From the NCBI RefSeq assembly GCF_009805585.1, contig NZ_VHIN01000017.1, positions 1-64,000 on the forward strand: a stretch of 64,000 bases of DNA, written 5' to 3'. The notes under the pieces were generated by a model, which was not told where the DNA came from, did not search any database, and saw nothing but the letters and a program-made list of their open reading frames with translations. Of the stretch, positions 16,639-25,532 are shown one piece after another; within the stretch, counting starts at the first letter, position 1, and every line of letters starts with the position of its first letter. This DNA comes from Glutamicibacter sp. JC586 (GTDB lineage Bacteria > Actinomycetota > Actinomycetes > Actinomycetales > Micrococcaceae). The position numbers and the translations under genes were made by a program.

Positions 16639-18093
16639 CTAGGAGGCGTCAGGAAACCTGAAGAAAATCTGAGGTCGCTTCCCTAATTTTTTATCTAACT
16701 TCCGCACTTCGATCTGTTCGGTGAGCTTGTTTTCAGCTCTTACTAATCCGATGAGTGGAGGGGCAGTTGATTCAAACTCGACGTCCCCCGGCGGCTTGAT
16801 CCTGATCTTGTGAGGATTTTCCTGGACGACTTCTTCAGTCCACCCCGGCGCTTCCTTGGCGTAGTTGCAACAGTCGCATTTCATTCCGCCATTGATTGAG
16901 CTCGTTTTTCCACCTTTGCAATGTTGCTCAATGTGATCCGCATGCCGGGGTTTGTTATTGCAATAGGGAGTCCGACAATACGGGTCTCTCAGCTCTAGAA
17001 ACTTTCTTAATGAACCTTTGAAGAGACGTTCTTTGGAATCCATCGCTACTAGGTCTTTCCCACCGGGCACAATGTAAAGCCGCCGAATCACTGGGTAAGC
17101 CCGGATCCACTGACGCAACTCTTCGAGGTCCGAGGTTGGAGTGTGCTCATCGAACTGCGCGAAGGTTCCCATAATGCGCCGTGCATATCTTGCCGGCACG
17201 CTACCGTATCCACGGATTGAGGCTGGCTCTTCTCCGTCTAACAACAGCGCCAGGTCAGTCATGACGAGATTGACGTGAAGCTTAATTGGTAGCGGCGCAT
17301 CATATGGGTGGCCGGTTATCTTAGCCACCAAGATGTCTGCTTTCAGTTGCTTGATGGTGCGCGGATCTCCGGATTTTTTGGCCTTCTGCGCCTCGTGTTC
17401 CAAAGCGGTCTCTATGGCCACGCCTACTTCTACGGGCAGCTGAACGTTCATGTTCACGCAGTCTTTTCCTTTGCGGAAGGCTACGCCGCGATGCTTCTTC
17501 TTGCGGTCCATTTCTTCATCGCGTTCTTCACCACGCGCTTCATCTATGGCCTTTTGAACGATGTTGTGAGCCTCTTTAGCGCCGGCATTATCAAACAGAG
17601 TGCGATTGTGAGCAAAGAAGTTATCAAAGTCCCTGCGCTCAAACGGTTCAACGTCATCAAGTGGAGCCAAAATGGACATCATCAGCTTTTCGCTGAAGTC
17701 TCCTTTTTCAAACCGAGAAAAGAGATATGGCATATCCGAGATCATAAAACGCATGCGCCGTACATAGGCGAGAGAAGCGTGCTGCGAACGCCTACGAGCC
17801 ATTGCAACCTGGTGGGCAGTTCCACGTTGTTTTGTCGTGATCTGCTTTTCTGTGGTTTCTTCATTGACAACGTCAATGTGCGTCGACAAACGTGCTTGGA
17901 CCGATTCGAGGAATGAGATTTGAGACTCGAGTTTCTGAAGCGCGATCTCAGAAAATGTTGGATCGTCTTGGATGAGAGCCAGATGAACCAGGGCGTGATC
18001 TTCTGAAGATAGGCACGGGGACCTACCGAAGCTGGTTCCTACCGGAATCCCATCTTCGATATTATCTCTAAACACGCCATTGTCTTCGAACAT
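16639..18093 (-). CDS. DUF222 (13E12-like) HNH endonuclease-domain protein
   Basis: 484 residues. A helical DUF222-type N-terminal part (about 60-330) precedes an HNH-like zinc module: CRTPYC, then HADHIEQHCKGGKTS, then CDCCNYAKEAPGW. This family is highly repeated in actinobacterial genomes; its role is not established. The start is ATG 18093 with no Shine-Dalgarno. The upstream TATAAT ends six bases before the ATG, suggesting a leaderless transcript. Confidence 0.85.
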   Translation of the reverse strand: MFEDNGVFRDNIEDGIPVGTSFGRSPCLSSEDHALVHLALIQDDPTFSEIALQKLESQISFLESVQARLSTHIDVVNEETTEKQITTKQRGTAHQVAMARRRSQHASLAYVRRMRFMISDMPYLFSRFEKGDFSEKLMMSILAPLDDVEPFERRDFDNFFAHNRTLFDNAGAKEAHNIVQKAIDEARGEERDEEMDRKKKHRGVAFRKGKDCVNMNVQLPVEVGVAIETALEHEAQKAKKSGDPRTIKQLKADILVAKITGHPYDAPLPIKLHVNLVMTDLALLLDGEEPASIRGYGSVPARYARRIMGTFAQFDEHTPTSDLEELRQWIRAYPVIRRLYIVPGGKDLVAMDSKERLFKGSLRKFLELRDPYCRTPYCNNKPRHADHIEQHCKGGKTSSINGGMKCDCCNYAKEAPGWTEEVVQENPHKIRIKPPGDVEFESTAPPLIGLVRAENKLTEQIEVRKLDKKLGKRPQIFFRFPDAS

Positions 18094-18099
18094 ATATTC

Positions 18100-18128
18100 A
18101 TTATACGCTCATAATTACCAAAATCACA
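18100..18128 (-). promoter_or_regulatory. Promoter of the HNH gene, probably leaderless
   Basis: On the minus strand TGTGAT (18128-18123), a 17-bp spacer and a consensus TATAAT (18105-18100). Transcription would start at about the ATG at 18093. Confidence 0.55.
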
Positions 18129-18187
18129 GGGTTTTCCACAAGGGTGAACCGTGAGATCGTCGAGATATATTCGAACACTTCTCCGTA

Positions 18188-18460
18188 TTATGAATCGTTG
18201 TCCGGGTGCTCGTCGGCCCATTGATGCGCACGCGAAACTAACTGTTCAGCGAGGGACGAAAGCTCACTTTTGCCGCTACCCAGAGCTACACCGAGCAAAA
18301 AAGTGCTCAGCGGCGCGGCCGGCCGAGCGACTTCATGGGCAACATGTTTAGCAACGTCCAAGACGGTTGCGATGTCGACGTCAGAAGAATCTAAGTCCAA
18401 TTCTTTGGCCGCGGCTTCGAGCCAGCCGTTCAGTGCTTCGGGAGGTAGGTGCTGTGCCAT
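18188..18460 (-). CDS. DUF6457 small protein of the molybdenum cluster
   Basis: 90 residues (MAQHLPPEALNGWLEAAAKE…), overlapping the mobA stop by a few bases, so it is probably translationally coupled to it. Small all-helical proteins of this kind are regularly found beside MobA or MoeA in actinobacteria; the role is unknown. It contains a glycine-rich segment (LSTFLLGVALGSGK) and an acidic C terminus. An ATG two codons upstream is also possible. Confidence 0.75.
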   Translation of the reverse strand: MAQHLPPEALNGWLEAAAKELDLDSSDVDIATVLDVAKHVAHEVARPAAPLSTFLLGVALGSGKSELSSLAEQLVSRAHQWADEHPDNDS

Positions 18461-18462
18461 TA

Positions 18463-19059
18463 TCATTCCTTGTCGTTCTGGCGGGCGCGAGCAAGCGCCT
18501 GCGGGGTATCAATGTCGTCGGTGATTTCATCATCCACCCCAAGCTGCGCCAAATCTAGCTGGCCGAGAGCACGGCGCACCGGTGCGTTGATGAGTTGCTC
18601 GCCAAGTTGAGCACAGGCCGCCGCCACAGCGTCGGTGCGGTATAGGCCGGCGAGCCACTGTGTATACCCTTGGGCGTCGCGCAGCACTAGACCGTCGGCG
18701 GCTCGCTGCTCTTCATTCTCTAACAAAGCGGCAATTACCGCGTCGGGATGCTGCAGATCGCAGGCGAGAATCAGGCACCAGTCGCTGGTGACTTGGCCTA
18801 TGCCAGCGGCGATGGAAGCCAACGGACCGGCAAACGGCGGGTCCTCACGCAGCACCGTATCGGCTAGTGCACCCGCGGAATCATCGCCGATCACCACTAC
18901 GCGAGCTACACCGGCGCGACGGGATGCGCCGATAACGCGGTCCACAAGGCGCTGGCCGGCCACGAGCAGTTCGGGTTTACCGGCGCCGCCCAGACGGGTA
19001 CCGCGGCCGCCGGCAGGGATCAACGCGTCGAATGTTCCGGCAATGATGCGCTCAGTCAC
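18463..19059 (-). CDS. mobA: MobA-like molybdenum cofactor guanylyltransferase
   Basis: 198 residues. GTG start at 19059 overlaps the moeA stop (GTGA). The nucleotide-binding loop DALIPAGGRGTRLGGAGKPEL and ILACDLQHPDAVI (metal-binding Asp) place it with MobA/GlmU-type transferases; in this operon MobA, which attaches GMP to Mo-molybdopterin, is most likely. A related MocA cytidylyl- or a FbiD-type role is less likely. An open frame continues to 19440 but is a shadow of moeA. Confidence 0.82.
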   Translation of the reverse strand: MTERIIAGTFDALIPAGGRGTRLGGAGKPELLVAGQRLVDRVIGASRRAGVARVVVIGDDSAGALADTVLREDPPFAGPLASIAAGIGQVTSDWCLILACDLQHPDAVIAALLENEEQRAADGLVLRDAQGYTQWLAGLYRTDAVAAACAQLGEQLINAPVRRALGQLDLAQLGVDDEITDDIDTPQALARARQNDKE

Positions 19060-20321
19060 GGCGCGATCCGCAAGACTTCGACGGTGTCGCCGGGGTGAAT
19101 CTCTTCGATGCCTGCTGGGACAAGTGCGTAGCCCTGGGCCGAACCGAAACCACCGACCGAATGCGAGATACGGGAGGCAGCCACTGCCGGGGCGCATTGA
19201 AGCTGGCTGCCGTGTTGCAGATCCCCGTGCTGAAAAACAATAGGCAAGACTTGAAGTCGGTTGCCGGCGGCCCTCCAACCCACGGCAGCGACAGCCTGTA
19301 GGCGCGGACGCTGAACCTGGGCGTGACCCTGCATGGCGCGTAGCGCGGGGCGGACAAAAAGTTCGAAGCTGGCCGCCGCGCTGACCGGGTTGCCCGGCAA
19401 GGCGAAAATCATCGCACCACCGGCCAAACGTCCAGCACACTGCGGTTGGCCTGGGCGAACACGCACGCGAGTGGCGGTGACCCCCGGCTCGTCGGCTAAG
19501 ACTTGGCGCATCACGTCGAAGTCGCCAGGACCCACCCCGCCGGTACTCAGGATCGCGTCGTGGATCGGTGCGAGCTTAGCGAGTTGTTCGCGCACGGCCT
19601 GAGGCTCATCAACACAGTGCACGATCGTGGCCGCACGGATTCCTGATTCGGCGAGCAGGCCGGCGATCAGTAGCGAATTGGTTTCCGGGATTTGTCCGCG
19701 GCTAAGTTCTTGGCCGGGCGGACGCAGCTCGGCGCCGGTGACCAGCACGGCCACCTTGGGGGCGATGCGTACCGTCAGCTCACTAGCGCCAGCAGCGGCC
19801 AGTGCCGAAAGCCGCGGCGCGGTGAGCTCATCTCCGGTGAGCGCGATCAGATCGCCGGCGCTCTTATCTTCGCCGCGCTGGCGAATGTCTTTGCCGGCGG
19901 CAACCGGCAATTTGATCTGCACGCTGGACACCTCCCAGCCGGTGTCCGCCGCGCTGGTGTCCTCGATGCGCACCACCGCGTCGGCGGTCGTGGGAAGCGG
20001 GGCGCCGGTCATGATTTTTACGCACTGGCCTTTGGCAATCTCCGGGTCGCGACTGCTGCCGGCGGGGATTTCGCCGATCACTTCTAAACTCACCGGGGCG
20101 CTGTCCGAGGCGGTGGTTGTATCGGCGCTACGCACCGCAAAACCATCCATCGCCGAGTTATCCCACAGAGGCAGAGGATGCTGTGCGTGCACGTCGCTGG
20201 CCAAGACCGCGCCGAGCAGCGCGGGGCCAATTTTTAGGGTGGCCGGAGGCAACTGGCGGACTAGGCAGAGCAGTCGGGCGCTATGTTCCTCGACGCTGAT
20301 GGTCTGGTGGGAGCCGGGCAT
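19056..20321 (-). CDS. moeA: Molybdopterin molybdenumtransferase MoeA, copy 1
   Basis: 421 residues. MoeA inserts molybdate into adenylyl-molybdopterin, releasing AMP. Signature residues: LWDNSAMDGFAVRSAD, IPAGSSRDPEIAKGQCVKIMTGAPLP, DIRQRGEDKSAGD, ATGAEL-type LVTGAELRPPG, STGGVGPGDFD and ALPGNPVSAAASFE. The start codon overlaps the modC stop by one base (TAATG) and the stop overlaps mobA. A second moeA lies at 31232; the two differ most in the VRPGQPQ/QPGGPQGF region, so they may have different partners. Confidence 0.93.
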   Translation of the reverse strand: MPGSHQTISVEEHSARLLCLVRQLPPATLKIGPALLGAVLASDVHAQHPLPLWDNSAMDGFAVRSADTTTASDSAPVSLEVIGEIPAGSSRDPEIAKGQCVKIMTGAPLPTTADAVVRIEDTSAADTGWEVSSVQIKLPVAAGKDIRQRGEDKSAGDLIALTGDELTAPRLSALAAAGASELTVRIAPKVAVLVTGAELRPPGQELSRGQIPETNSLLIAGLLAESGIRAATIVHCVDEPQAVREQLAKLAPIHDAILSTGGVGPGDFDVMRQVLADEPGVTATRVRVRPGQPQCAGRLAGGAMIFALPGNPVSAAASFELFVRPALRAMQGHAQVQRPRLQAVAAVGWRAAGNRLQVLPIVFQHGDLQHGSQLQCAPAVAASRISHSVGGFGSAQGYALVPAGIEEIHPGDTVEVLRIAP

Positions 20322-21070
20322 TAAGGCCTCTCTACTGCGGTGCTGGGCGGGATAGCCGGAAGGGTAGCGACCACCGCGCGCATAAAGCGGTTGGCCGGGG
20401 CGGAAAACACCTGGGCTACGGGGCCCGAATCGAGTATCTGGCCGCGTTCCAAGACCAGTAGTTGGTCGGCCAGCGCGAGGGCGTCGGCGGCCGAATGAGA
20501 GATGACGATGGCGCTGGTTGAAGTACGGGTCAACTCCTCGCGCACCAGGGCGCGCATATCCATGGCTGCTTCAACATCCAGCGAGGCGAAGGGCTCATCG
20601 ATCAACAGTAGCTTGGGTCGGGCAGCCAGGGCTCGGGCCAGGGCGATGCGCTGGCGCTGTCCGCCAGAAAGCGCGGCCGGGCGCGAGCCTGCCAGTTCGA
20701 CCAGGTCCAAACGCTCTAGCCAGGCTGCGGCGCTGCGCAGCGCTGCGGCCTTGTCCTGCCCACCGGCTCGGGCGCCAAAGGCGATGTTTTTGAGCGCGTC
20801 CAGATGTGGGAACAGGTGCGGTTCCTGACCGAGCAGCCCCACCCCACGCTGGTGCGGAGCTAGATGCACACGAGCATCGGCCAACAACTTGCCGTCGAGT
20901 TCGATCCGCCCGCGGCTAATCTGTTGGATTCCGGCGATCGCGTTGACGATGGTGGACTTTCCCGAACCGCTCGGGCCCATAATCGCCAGCGTTGTGCCGG
21001 AAAGAACCTCAAAGGCCACCTTCACCTCAAAGCCGGTGCGGGGCACGGTGAAGTCGGCCTTCAACCTCAT
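20321..21070 (-). CDS. modC: Molybdate ABC transporter ATP-binding protein
   Basis: 249 residues from ATG 21070, which overlaps the modB stop (ATGA). A complete ABC ATPase: Walker A MGPSGSGKST, Q loop GLLGQEPHLFPHL, signature LSGGQRQRIALARAL, Walker B LLLIDEPFASLD and switch His in VISHSAADAL. It energises ModB for molybdate uptake. At this length there is no room for the usual C-terminal TOBE (MOP) domain, so feedback control by bound molybdate through that domain is probably absent. Confidence 0.92.
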   Translation of the reverse strand: MRLKADFTVPRTGFEVKVAFEVLSGTTLAIMGPSGSGKSTIVNAIAGIQQISRGRIELDGKLLADARVHLAPHQRGVGLLGQEPHLFPHLDALKNIAFGARAGGQDKAAALRSAAAWLERLDLVELAGSRPAALSGGQRQRIALARALAARPKLLLIDEPFASLDVEAAMDMRALVREELTRTSTSAIVISHSAADALALADQLLVLERGQILDSGPVAQVFSAPANRFMRAVVATLPAIPPSTAVERP

Positions 21071-21873
21071 TTCACTGCCCCCGGACGCCAGGCACGCACG
21101 CACAAGAGCACCAGCACCGCGGTGGCCAGCAACAACAAGGAGAGCGCAACAGCGGTATCTCGTCCGGTGCCCGCACCATTAAACGCGGTGTAGATCGCCA
21201 GTGGCATGGTTTGAGTGACCCCGGGAGCGTTACCGGCGAACAGCGCGGTGGCCCCAAATTCGCCGATGGCCCTCGCGAAGCACAAGATCACCCCGGCCAC
21301 CAGACCGGGGGTGGCCATCGGCAGGGTAATGCGGCTGAGCACCATCCACCGTCCGGCACCCAGGGTCGCGGCGGCCTGTTCATAGCCGGTGCCGGCTGCA
21401 CGCAATGAACCTTCGATCGAGAGCACCAAAAAGGGCAGGGCCACAAAACTTTGGGCGATCACCACCGCGGCGGTGGAAAAAGGCAGGGTGATCCCCCACA
21501 GCGAATCAATCAGTTGCCCCACCGGGCTGGTGCGCCCAAAAAGGAAAAGCAGCGCTACCCCGCCGACCATCGGCGGCAAAACAAGAGGAACAGCAATCAG
21601 CGCACGCAACAGTTGCGCGATCTTCGGGCTACTGCGGGCGATCACCAGGGCCAGCGGCACCCCGAGCACCGCACACAGCGCAGTGGCCGCCAAGGACGTG
21701 CGCAACGAAAGCCACAGCGCCGAAAGGGCTTGTGCGCTGGTGACATCGGAAATAATCGTGGGCCAACTAGCGCGGGAGAGCAAGGCGAGCAGCGGCAAAA
21801 TCAGTAGGGCCACCGCCAGCACCGCCGGGGCGAAGGTCAGAGGCGGTACGCGTAACCCGGTGTCACTAGCCAT
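21067..21873 (-). CDS. modB: Molybdate ABC transporter permease
   Basis: 268 residues from ATG 21873 (MASDTGLRVPPLT), which overlaps the modA stop and has CAGGG upstream; the frame is open to 21909. Five to six membrane segments and the EAA-type coupling loop ATLGAGRWMVLSRITLPMATPG. ModB forms the membrane channel with ModC driving and ModA delivering molybdate. Confidence 0.92.
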   Translation of the reverse strand: MASDTGLRVPPLTFAPAVLAVALLILPLLALLSRASWPTIISDVTSAQALSALWLSLRTSLAATALCAVLGVPLALVIARSSPKIAQLLRALIAVPLVLPPMVGGVALLFLFGRTSPVGQLIDSLWGITLPFSTAAVVIAQSFVALPFLVLSIEGSLRAAGTGYEQAAATLGAGRWMVLSRITLPMATPGLVAGVILCFARAIGEFGATALFAGNAPGVTQTMPLAIYTAFNGAGTGRDTAVALSLLLLATAVLVLLCVRAWRPGAVK

Positions 21874-22636
21874 TACCCTGCGCGGCTCCAGTGCCAAAAC
21901 CGTACTCACTCAGAATTTTTTGACCGCGCTCGCCGGTGACAAAGTCGAGGAACTCGCCCGCGGCCGGATTATCGTCCAGCGTGGCGATCGGGTACTTATT
22001 CACTACCTTCGCCGACCCTTCGGGCACGATGGATTTCAGGTCCGGTTCGTCTATTACATCGGTGGCGTAGACCAGACCGGCATCGGCTTCCCCAGCGGCC
22101 AGCTTCTGCACTACGGCGGTGACATTCTGCTCTTCACTCACCGGGGTCACTTTGACCCCAGCATTTTTCAGTAATTGCTGCGAAGCATGGCCACAAGGCA
22201 CCTTCGAAGCGCACAGCACCGTATCGGCGTCCGCCAAATCCTCCAACGAGGTGATGTTGGCCGGATTGTCTTTGGGCACCGCGATCACTAGGGTATTGCT
22301 GGTAAAAATAGTTGCCTTGTTGCCGATCCCTGCCTTGCTCACCGTGTCCATATTGTTTTCATCAGCCGAGGCGAAGACATCCACATCGGCGCCTTCCACA
22401 ATCTGAGTGGCCAGGGTTGACGAGCCGTCATAATTGATGCCGGCGATCTTCACGTCCGGATGCTCCGCTTGAAATTCTTTGGCGATCTGGTCGAACGCAT
22501 CATGCAATGAAGCGGCCGCAGAGACCGTAATTGTTTGCTGATCGGCCGGTTTATCACTGCTACAACCGGAGAGGGCAAGGGCGGCCATAGCGCCTGTCAC
22601 AAGGATTCGAACAGGCAGTGGCCGAGTGTTGCGCAT
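21866..22636 (-). CDS. modA: Molybdate-binding lipoprotein
   Basis: 256 residues. Lipoprotein signal with lipobox ALSGC (Cys25). The binding-protein fold has ITVSAAASLHDAFDQIA, ADVDVFASADENNMD, VPCGHASQQLL and AGLVYATDV, the sets of Ser/Ala and Tyr residues that hold tetrahedral oxyanions in ModA. First gene of the operon modA-modB-modC-moeA-mobA-DUF6457. It is divergent from moaA across 101 bases, so molybdate uptake and the first Moco step may share regulation. Confidence 0.93.
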   Translation of the reverse strand: MRNTRPLPVRILVTGAMAALALSGCSSDKPADQQTITVSAAASLHDAFDQIAKEFQAEHPDVKIAGINYDGSSTLATQIVEGADVDVFASADENNMDTVSKAGIGNKATIFTSNTLVIAVPKDNPANITSLEDLADADTVLCASKVPCGHASQQLLKNAGVKVTPVSEEQNVTAVVQKLAAGEADAGLVYATDVIDEPDLKSIVPEGSAKVVNKYPIATLDDNPAAGEFLDFVTGERGQKILSEYGFGTGAAQGNG

Positions 22637-22737
22637 AAATTCTCCAGTGCTTAAGCTTTTTGCCCATGCTACAAGACTGATTGTTGTATTACTTGCTCGT
22701 CTTCCTCGGTTACCTCCGGGCAGTTACGCTGGTAGTT

Positions 22738-23778
22738 ATGACAGTTCAACCGGCCGGGGATATCACCGACGCCCGCGGGCGGCCCCTGCATGACTTGCGG
22801 ATCTCGGTGACTGACCGCTGTAATTTCCGTTGCGTCTACTGCATGCCCAAGGAAATTTTCGGTCGCGACTTCGCTTTCCGTGAGCGTTCTGAGCTGTTGA
22901 GTTTCGAAGAGATCGAACGTCTGGCCCGGGTTAGCGTATCCCTTGGCGTGAGAAAGCTGCGGCTGACCGGTGGCGAACCATTATTACGCCGTGGCATTAC
23001 CGAACTTGTTTCGATGCTCTCCAGATTGCGCACCCCAGAAGGTGCACCGGTGGATCTAGCCATGACCACCAATGGCTCGGCCCTGCCTAAGATGGCGCAG
23101 TCGCTGAAGGACGCCGGCCTGAACCGTGTCACCATTTCGCTGGATTCCCTGGATGATGCCAAGTTCAAGGCGATCAACGACGTGAACTTCCCGGTCTCCA
23201 AGGTTCTGGAAGCCATCGAGGTGGCCCGCGAGGTCGGTCTGGGTCCGGTGAAAATTAATACCGTGGTTAAGCGCGGAGTCAACGACGATGAGATCCTAAA
23301 ACTCGCCGAGCACTTCCGAGGCACCGGGGCGATCCTGCGCTTCATTGAGTACATGGACGTGGGCACCACCAACGGCTGGAAACTTGATGAGGTGTTGCCC
23401 TCGGCCGAAGTGGTTTCGATGATCAACGAACGTTGGGCGCTAGAACCTGTAACGAAGTCCGAACCCGGTGAAACCGCCAACCGCTGGCGCTATGCCGATG
23501 GCGCCGGCGAAATCGGCGTGATCTCCAGTGTCACCAATGCCTTCTGTGGCAATTGCTCTCGCTCGCGCGTTTCTGCCGAGGGGCAGCTGTACACCTGCCT
23601 GTTTGCCGGATCCGGTTATGACCTGCGCAAGTTAATGCGCGATGGGATCAGCGATGAGGATCTAGCCAAGGCGTTGACCGGGCACTGGCGCAAACGCGAT
23701 GACAACTATTCCGAACTGCGCGCCGCGCTGACTCCGGGAAACCGCAAGCGCATCGAGATGTCTTACATCGGGGGCTAG
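22738..23778 (+). CDS. moaA: GTP 3',8-cyclase
   Basis: 346 residues from ATG 22738 ([28 protein letters not shown]). MoaA is the radical-SAM enzyme that starts Moco synthesis by making 3',8-cyclo-GTP. The N-terminal cluster motif is [11 protein letters not shown] residues are in [11 protein letters not shown], and the C-terminal cluster is FCGNCSRSR…YTC. The terminal GG typical of MoaA is present (SYIGG). An upstream ATG at 22681 would add a hydrophobic stretch not seen in the family. The next gene is convergent, overlapping by four bases. Confidence 0.95.
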   Translation: MTVQPAGDITDARGRPLHDLRISVTDRCNFRCVYCMPKEIFGRDFAFRERSELLSFEEIERLARVSVSLGVRKLRLTGGEPLLRRGITELVSMLSRLRTPEGAPVDLAMTTNGSALPKMAQSLKDAGLNRVTISLDSLDDAKFKAINDVNFPVSKVLEAIEVAREVGLGPVKINTVVKRGVNDDEILKLAEHFRGTGAILRFIEYMDVGTTNGWKLDEVLPSAEVVSMINERWALEPVTKSEPGETANRWRYADGAGEIGVISSVTNAFCGNCSRSRVSAEGQLYTCLFAGSGYDLRKLMRDGISDEDLAKALTGHWRKRDDNYSELRAALTPGNRKRIEMSYIGG

Positions 23779-24217
23779 GGGTTATTCTTGCGATTTAGTC
23801 GCCGTGCTGCGCTTATGGCTTCTTCTGCGACAATCGCATAATTTTCCTTGCTCTGGGACAACGGTATCGAGTCTTCTCCATACTTGTCGTACGCGAGTTC
23901 TAGTAATTCGCTGGAGTCGCTGAGCCGTAGAGCGTTCACTAGGTGCCCTAAGTCAAGAATGTCTTTATCGCGCTCGGCCGCCAGCTTCATGGCAGCCAAG
24001 GTCTGCAAATCAGCAACTTCGACTGCGGAAAGAATCGAATCCGATGCGAGTAGTAGGCATCGATATCTTCCGTGGCACGATCGATCAGACCATGAAGAAG
24101 CAGGGCCGAGCCGCCGACGACTCTAATTTTCACGCTGAGTCCCAGCTCATTCAAACGCCGTTCGAGTTCTGCGAGCAATTCAACGACTTTCTCTCGTCTC
24201 AGGCCCGATCCATTCAT
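23775..24217 (-). pseudogene. Frameshifted nucleotidyltransferase-like gene (DUF6036/AbiEii-like)
   Basis: The start ATG at 24217 overlaps the stop of the XRE gene (ATGA). The first part reads LNELGLSVKIRVVGGSALLLHG, then RATEDIDAYY, the core of a minimal nucleotidyltransferase. The frame is then lost near 24050 and continues one base out of phase as ASDSILSAVEVADLQTLAAMKLAAERDKDILDLGHL to 23775. Joined, the parts give about 147 residues, as expected for this family. One missing or extra base explains it. Function, if intact, would be the toxin-like or modifying half of an XRE/NTase pair; that is inference. Confidence 0.8.
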
Positions 24218-24825
24218 GCTGTTCCCAAGCTCCGTTGTCGCATCCACACGTTCAGTTCTCGAAGTTCTGGAGGCGTTTCAGCGCGAATCAGCTTTTTCAT
24301 CTTCTCCCGTACTGGGTACAGCTTCTCCGAGAGGAACACTGCTTCCGATGGGCGTGCAATGTCCGCAGCCCACCGCGGGACTGGCGTATTGGTCTGACTC
24401 GAAATCCACTTGGTTACGGCCGCTAGTGCCACTTGGTATTGCCAGTCTTCCAATTCAGGCGACTGCGCCAAGAGAGGGCGCCCTTCTGCGAGGGATTCGG
24501 TCGAATATTCGCTGATAAGACGCAGCGCGAACTCGAAATCTTTGGCTTCCAAGGTCTCGCGAAAGCCTTCAGCTATTTCAGTGCCCCGGTCATTGATGCC
24601 TCGGTCATTAATAATGCGTAGTCCAGGTTCTTCAAACCCAAGTCGCTTCAGAACCTTGAACACTAGACCCAAAGCTACCGTTTCTTTTCCCGATTCCAGG
24701 TCAACGATGAACTTGCGAGAAACGCCTACCGATTTTGCCAAGGTAGCTTGGGACAGACCCAGGACACCACGTTGGGTCCGGATCTTATCCGCCAAGCTTG
24801 CGACAGTGAACGGTGAGGTTTCCAT
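24214..24825 (-). CDS. XRE-family regulator paired with the nucleotidyltransferase
   Basis: 203 residues from ATG 24825. An XRE helix-turn-helix lies at about 10-62 (RTQRGVLGLSQATLAKSVGV, then SRKFIVDLESGKETVALG), similar to HipB-like antitoxins. A 120-residue helical C-terminal domain follows, ending KLIRAETPPELRELNVWMRQRSL. There is no Shine-Dalgarno: a promoter inferred just upstream would start transcription at about the ATG. A TTG two codons earlier is possible. The 26-bp palindrome at 24832 is the likely autoregulatory operator. A toxin-antitoxin-like pair is plausible but unproved. Confidence 0.82.
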   Translation of the reverse strand: METSPFTVASLADKIRTQRGVLGLSQATLAKSVGVSRKFIVDLESGKETVALGLVFKVLKRLGFEEPGLRIINDRGINDRGTEIAEGFRETLEAKDFEFALRLISEYSTESLAEGRPLLAQSPELEDWQYQVALAAVTKWISSQTNTPVPRWAADIARPSEAVFLSEKLYPVREKMKKLIRAETPPELRELNVWMRQRSLGTA

Positions 24826-24831
24826 ACACAA

Positions 24832-24857
24832 ACTATGTCACCGTACGGTGACATAGT
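24832..24857 (-). promoter_or_regulatory. 26-bp perfect palindrome over the XRE gene promoter
   Basis: ACTATGTCACCGT is followed by its exact complement. On the minus strand TGGACT (24860-24855), a 17-bp spacer and CATAGT (24837-24832) make a possible promoter, so the palindrome overlaps the -35 end, the spacer and the -10. It ends six bases before the ATG at 24825. Confidence 0.8.
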
Positions 24858-24882
24858 CCACGAGTTTGATAGCCACCTGTTG

Positions 24883-25428
24883 TCAGCCCATTGACTTCTG
24901 GCCATCCAGGGATTCCCGAATAATGTCCGCGTGCCCCGAATGCTGGGTGGTTTCGGCGATGATGTGCAGCAAGGTGCGGCGCACCGACCAATGGGTATCG
25001 ACAAACCATGGGGCCGAGGGCAGCTCGTGCACGGTATCCAGGTCCACAACAGCTAGTAGTTCGTCGGTGCGGGCGGCAATCTGCGAGTAGTTTTCTAGCA
25101 GCTCTTCCACAGTGTCACCGTCCTGCATGCGGAATTCGTTGAGGAACAGTTCGACCGCTTCAGGAGGCATGTCGTTGAAATCTGCTCCATCCCACGCCAT
25201 GGCCGCACGGCCCTTGAGCATAAATTCTTGCCACTGCTTTTCCACTGCGCTCACATGTTTGATCAAGCCGCCAAGGGTCAATTCACTCACGGTTGTGCGC
25301 TGCGCAGCCTGCTCATCATTCAAGGACTGGACGGTAAAACGCAGGAAATGCCGTGCGTTGCTCAGTGCCTGGAACAGGTCGGCGCGTTCGCCGGTCAGCG
25401 TGGTGTTGGTGATGGCCATGGTGCTCAT
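24883..25428 (-). CDS. DinB-like (DUF664) protein
   Basis: 181 residues, ATG at 25428 with AGGAGG six bases upstream. A four-helix DinB fold is suggested by LFQALSNARHFLRFTVQSL, GGLIKHVSAVEKQW and RRTLLHIIAETTQHSGHADIIRE, whose histidines (His in KHV, His in THW or LLHI, and His in QHSGH) are the metal ligands of the family. Known relatives include mycothiol- or bacillithiol-dependent transferases; the substrate is not readable. Divergent from the YafY-type regulator, which may control it. Confidence 0.85.
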   Translation of the reverse strand: MSTMAITNTTLTGERADLFQALSNARHFLRFTVQSLNDEQAAQRTTVSELTLGGLIKHVSAVEKQWQEFMLKGRAAMAWDGADFNDMPPEAVELFLNEFRMQDGDTVEELLENYSQIAARTDELLAVVDLDTVHELPSAPWFVDTHWSVRRTLLHIIAETTQHSGHADIIRESLDGQKSMG

Positions 25429-25532
25429 GATTGCCTCCTGGCAAAATCTGCAGCCGGTATTTCCAGCTGGTATTAACCAGAGTAGAAGTGAAAAGTGCCA
25501 TTTTCTGTCCTAAATCAAGGCAGACTTATTGC

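Noticed and set aside
17308-17916. A 202-codon frame antisense to the HNH gene
   Set aside because: It lies entirely opposite a recognised DUF222/HNH protein and shows no protein family features.
18463-19440. A longer MobA starting at 19440
   Set aside because: The extra 127 codons are moeA read in another frame; the GTG at 19059 overlapping the moeA stop gives a normal MobA.
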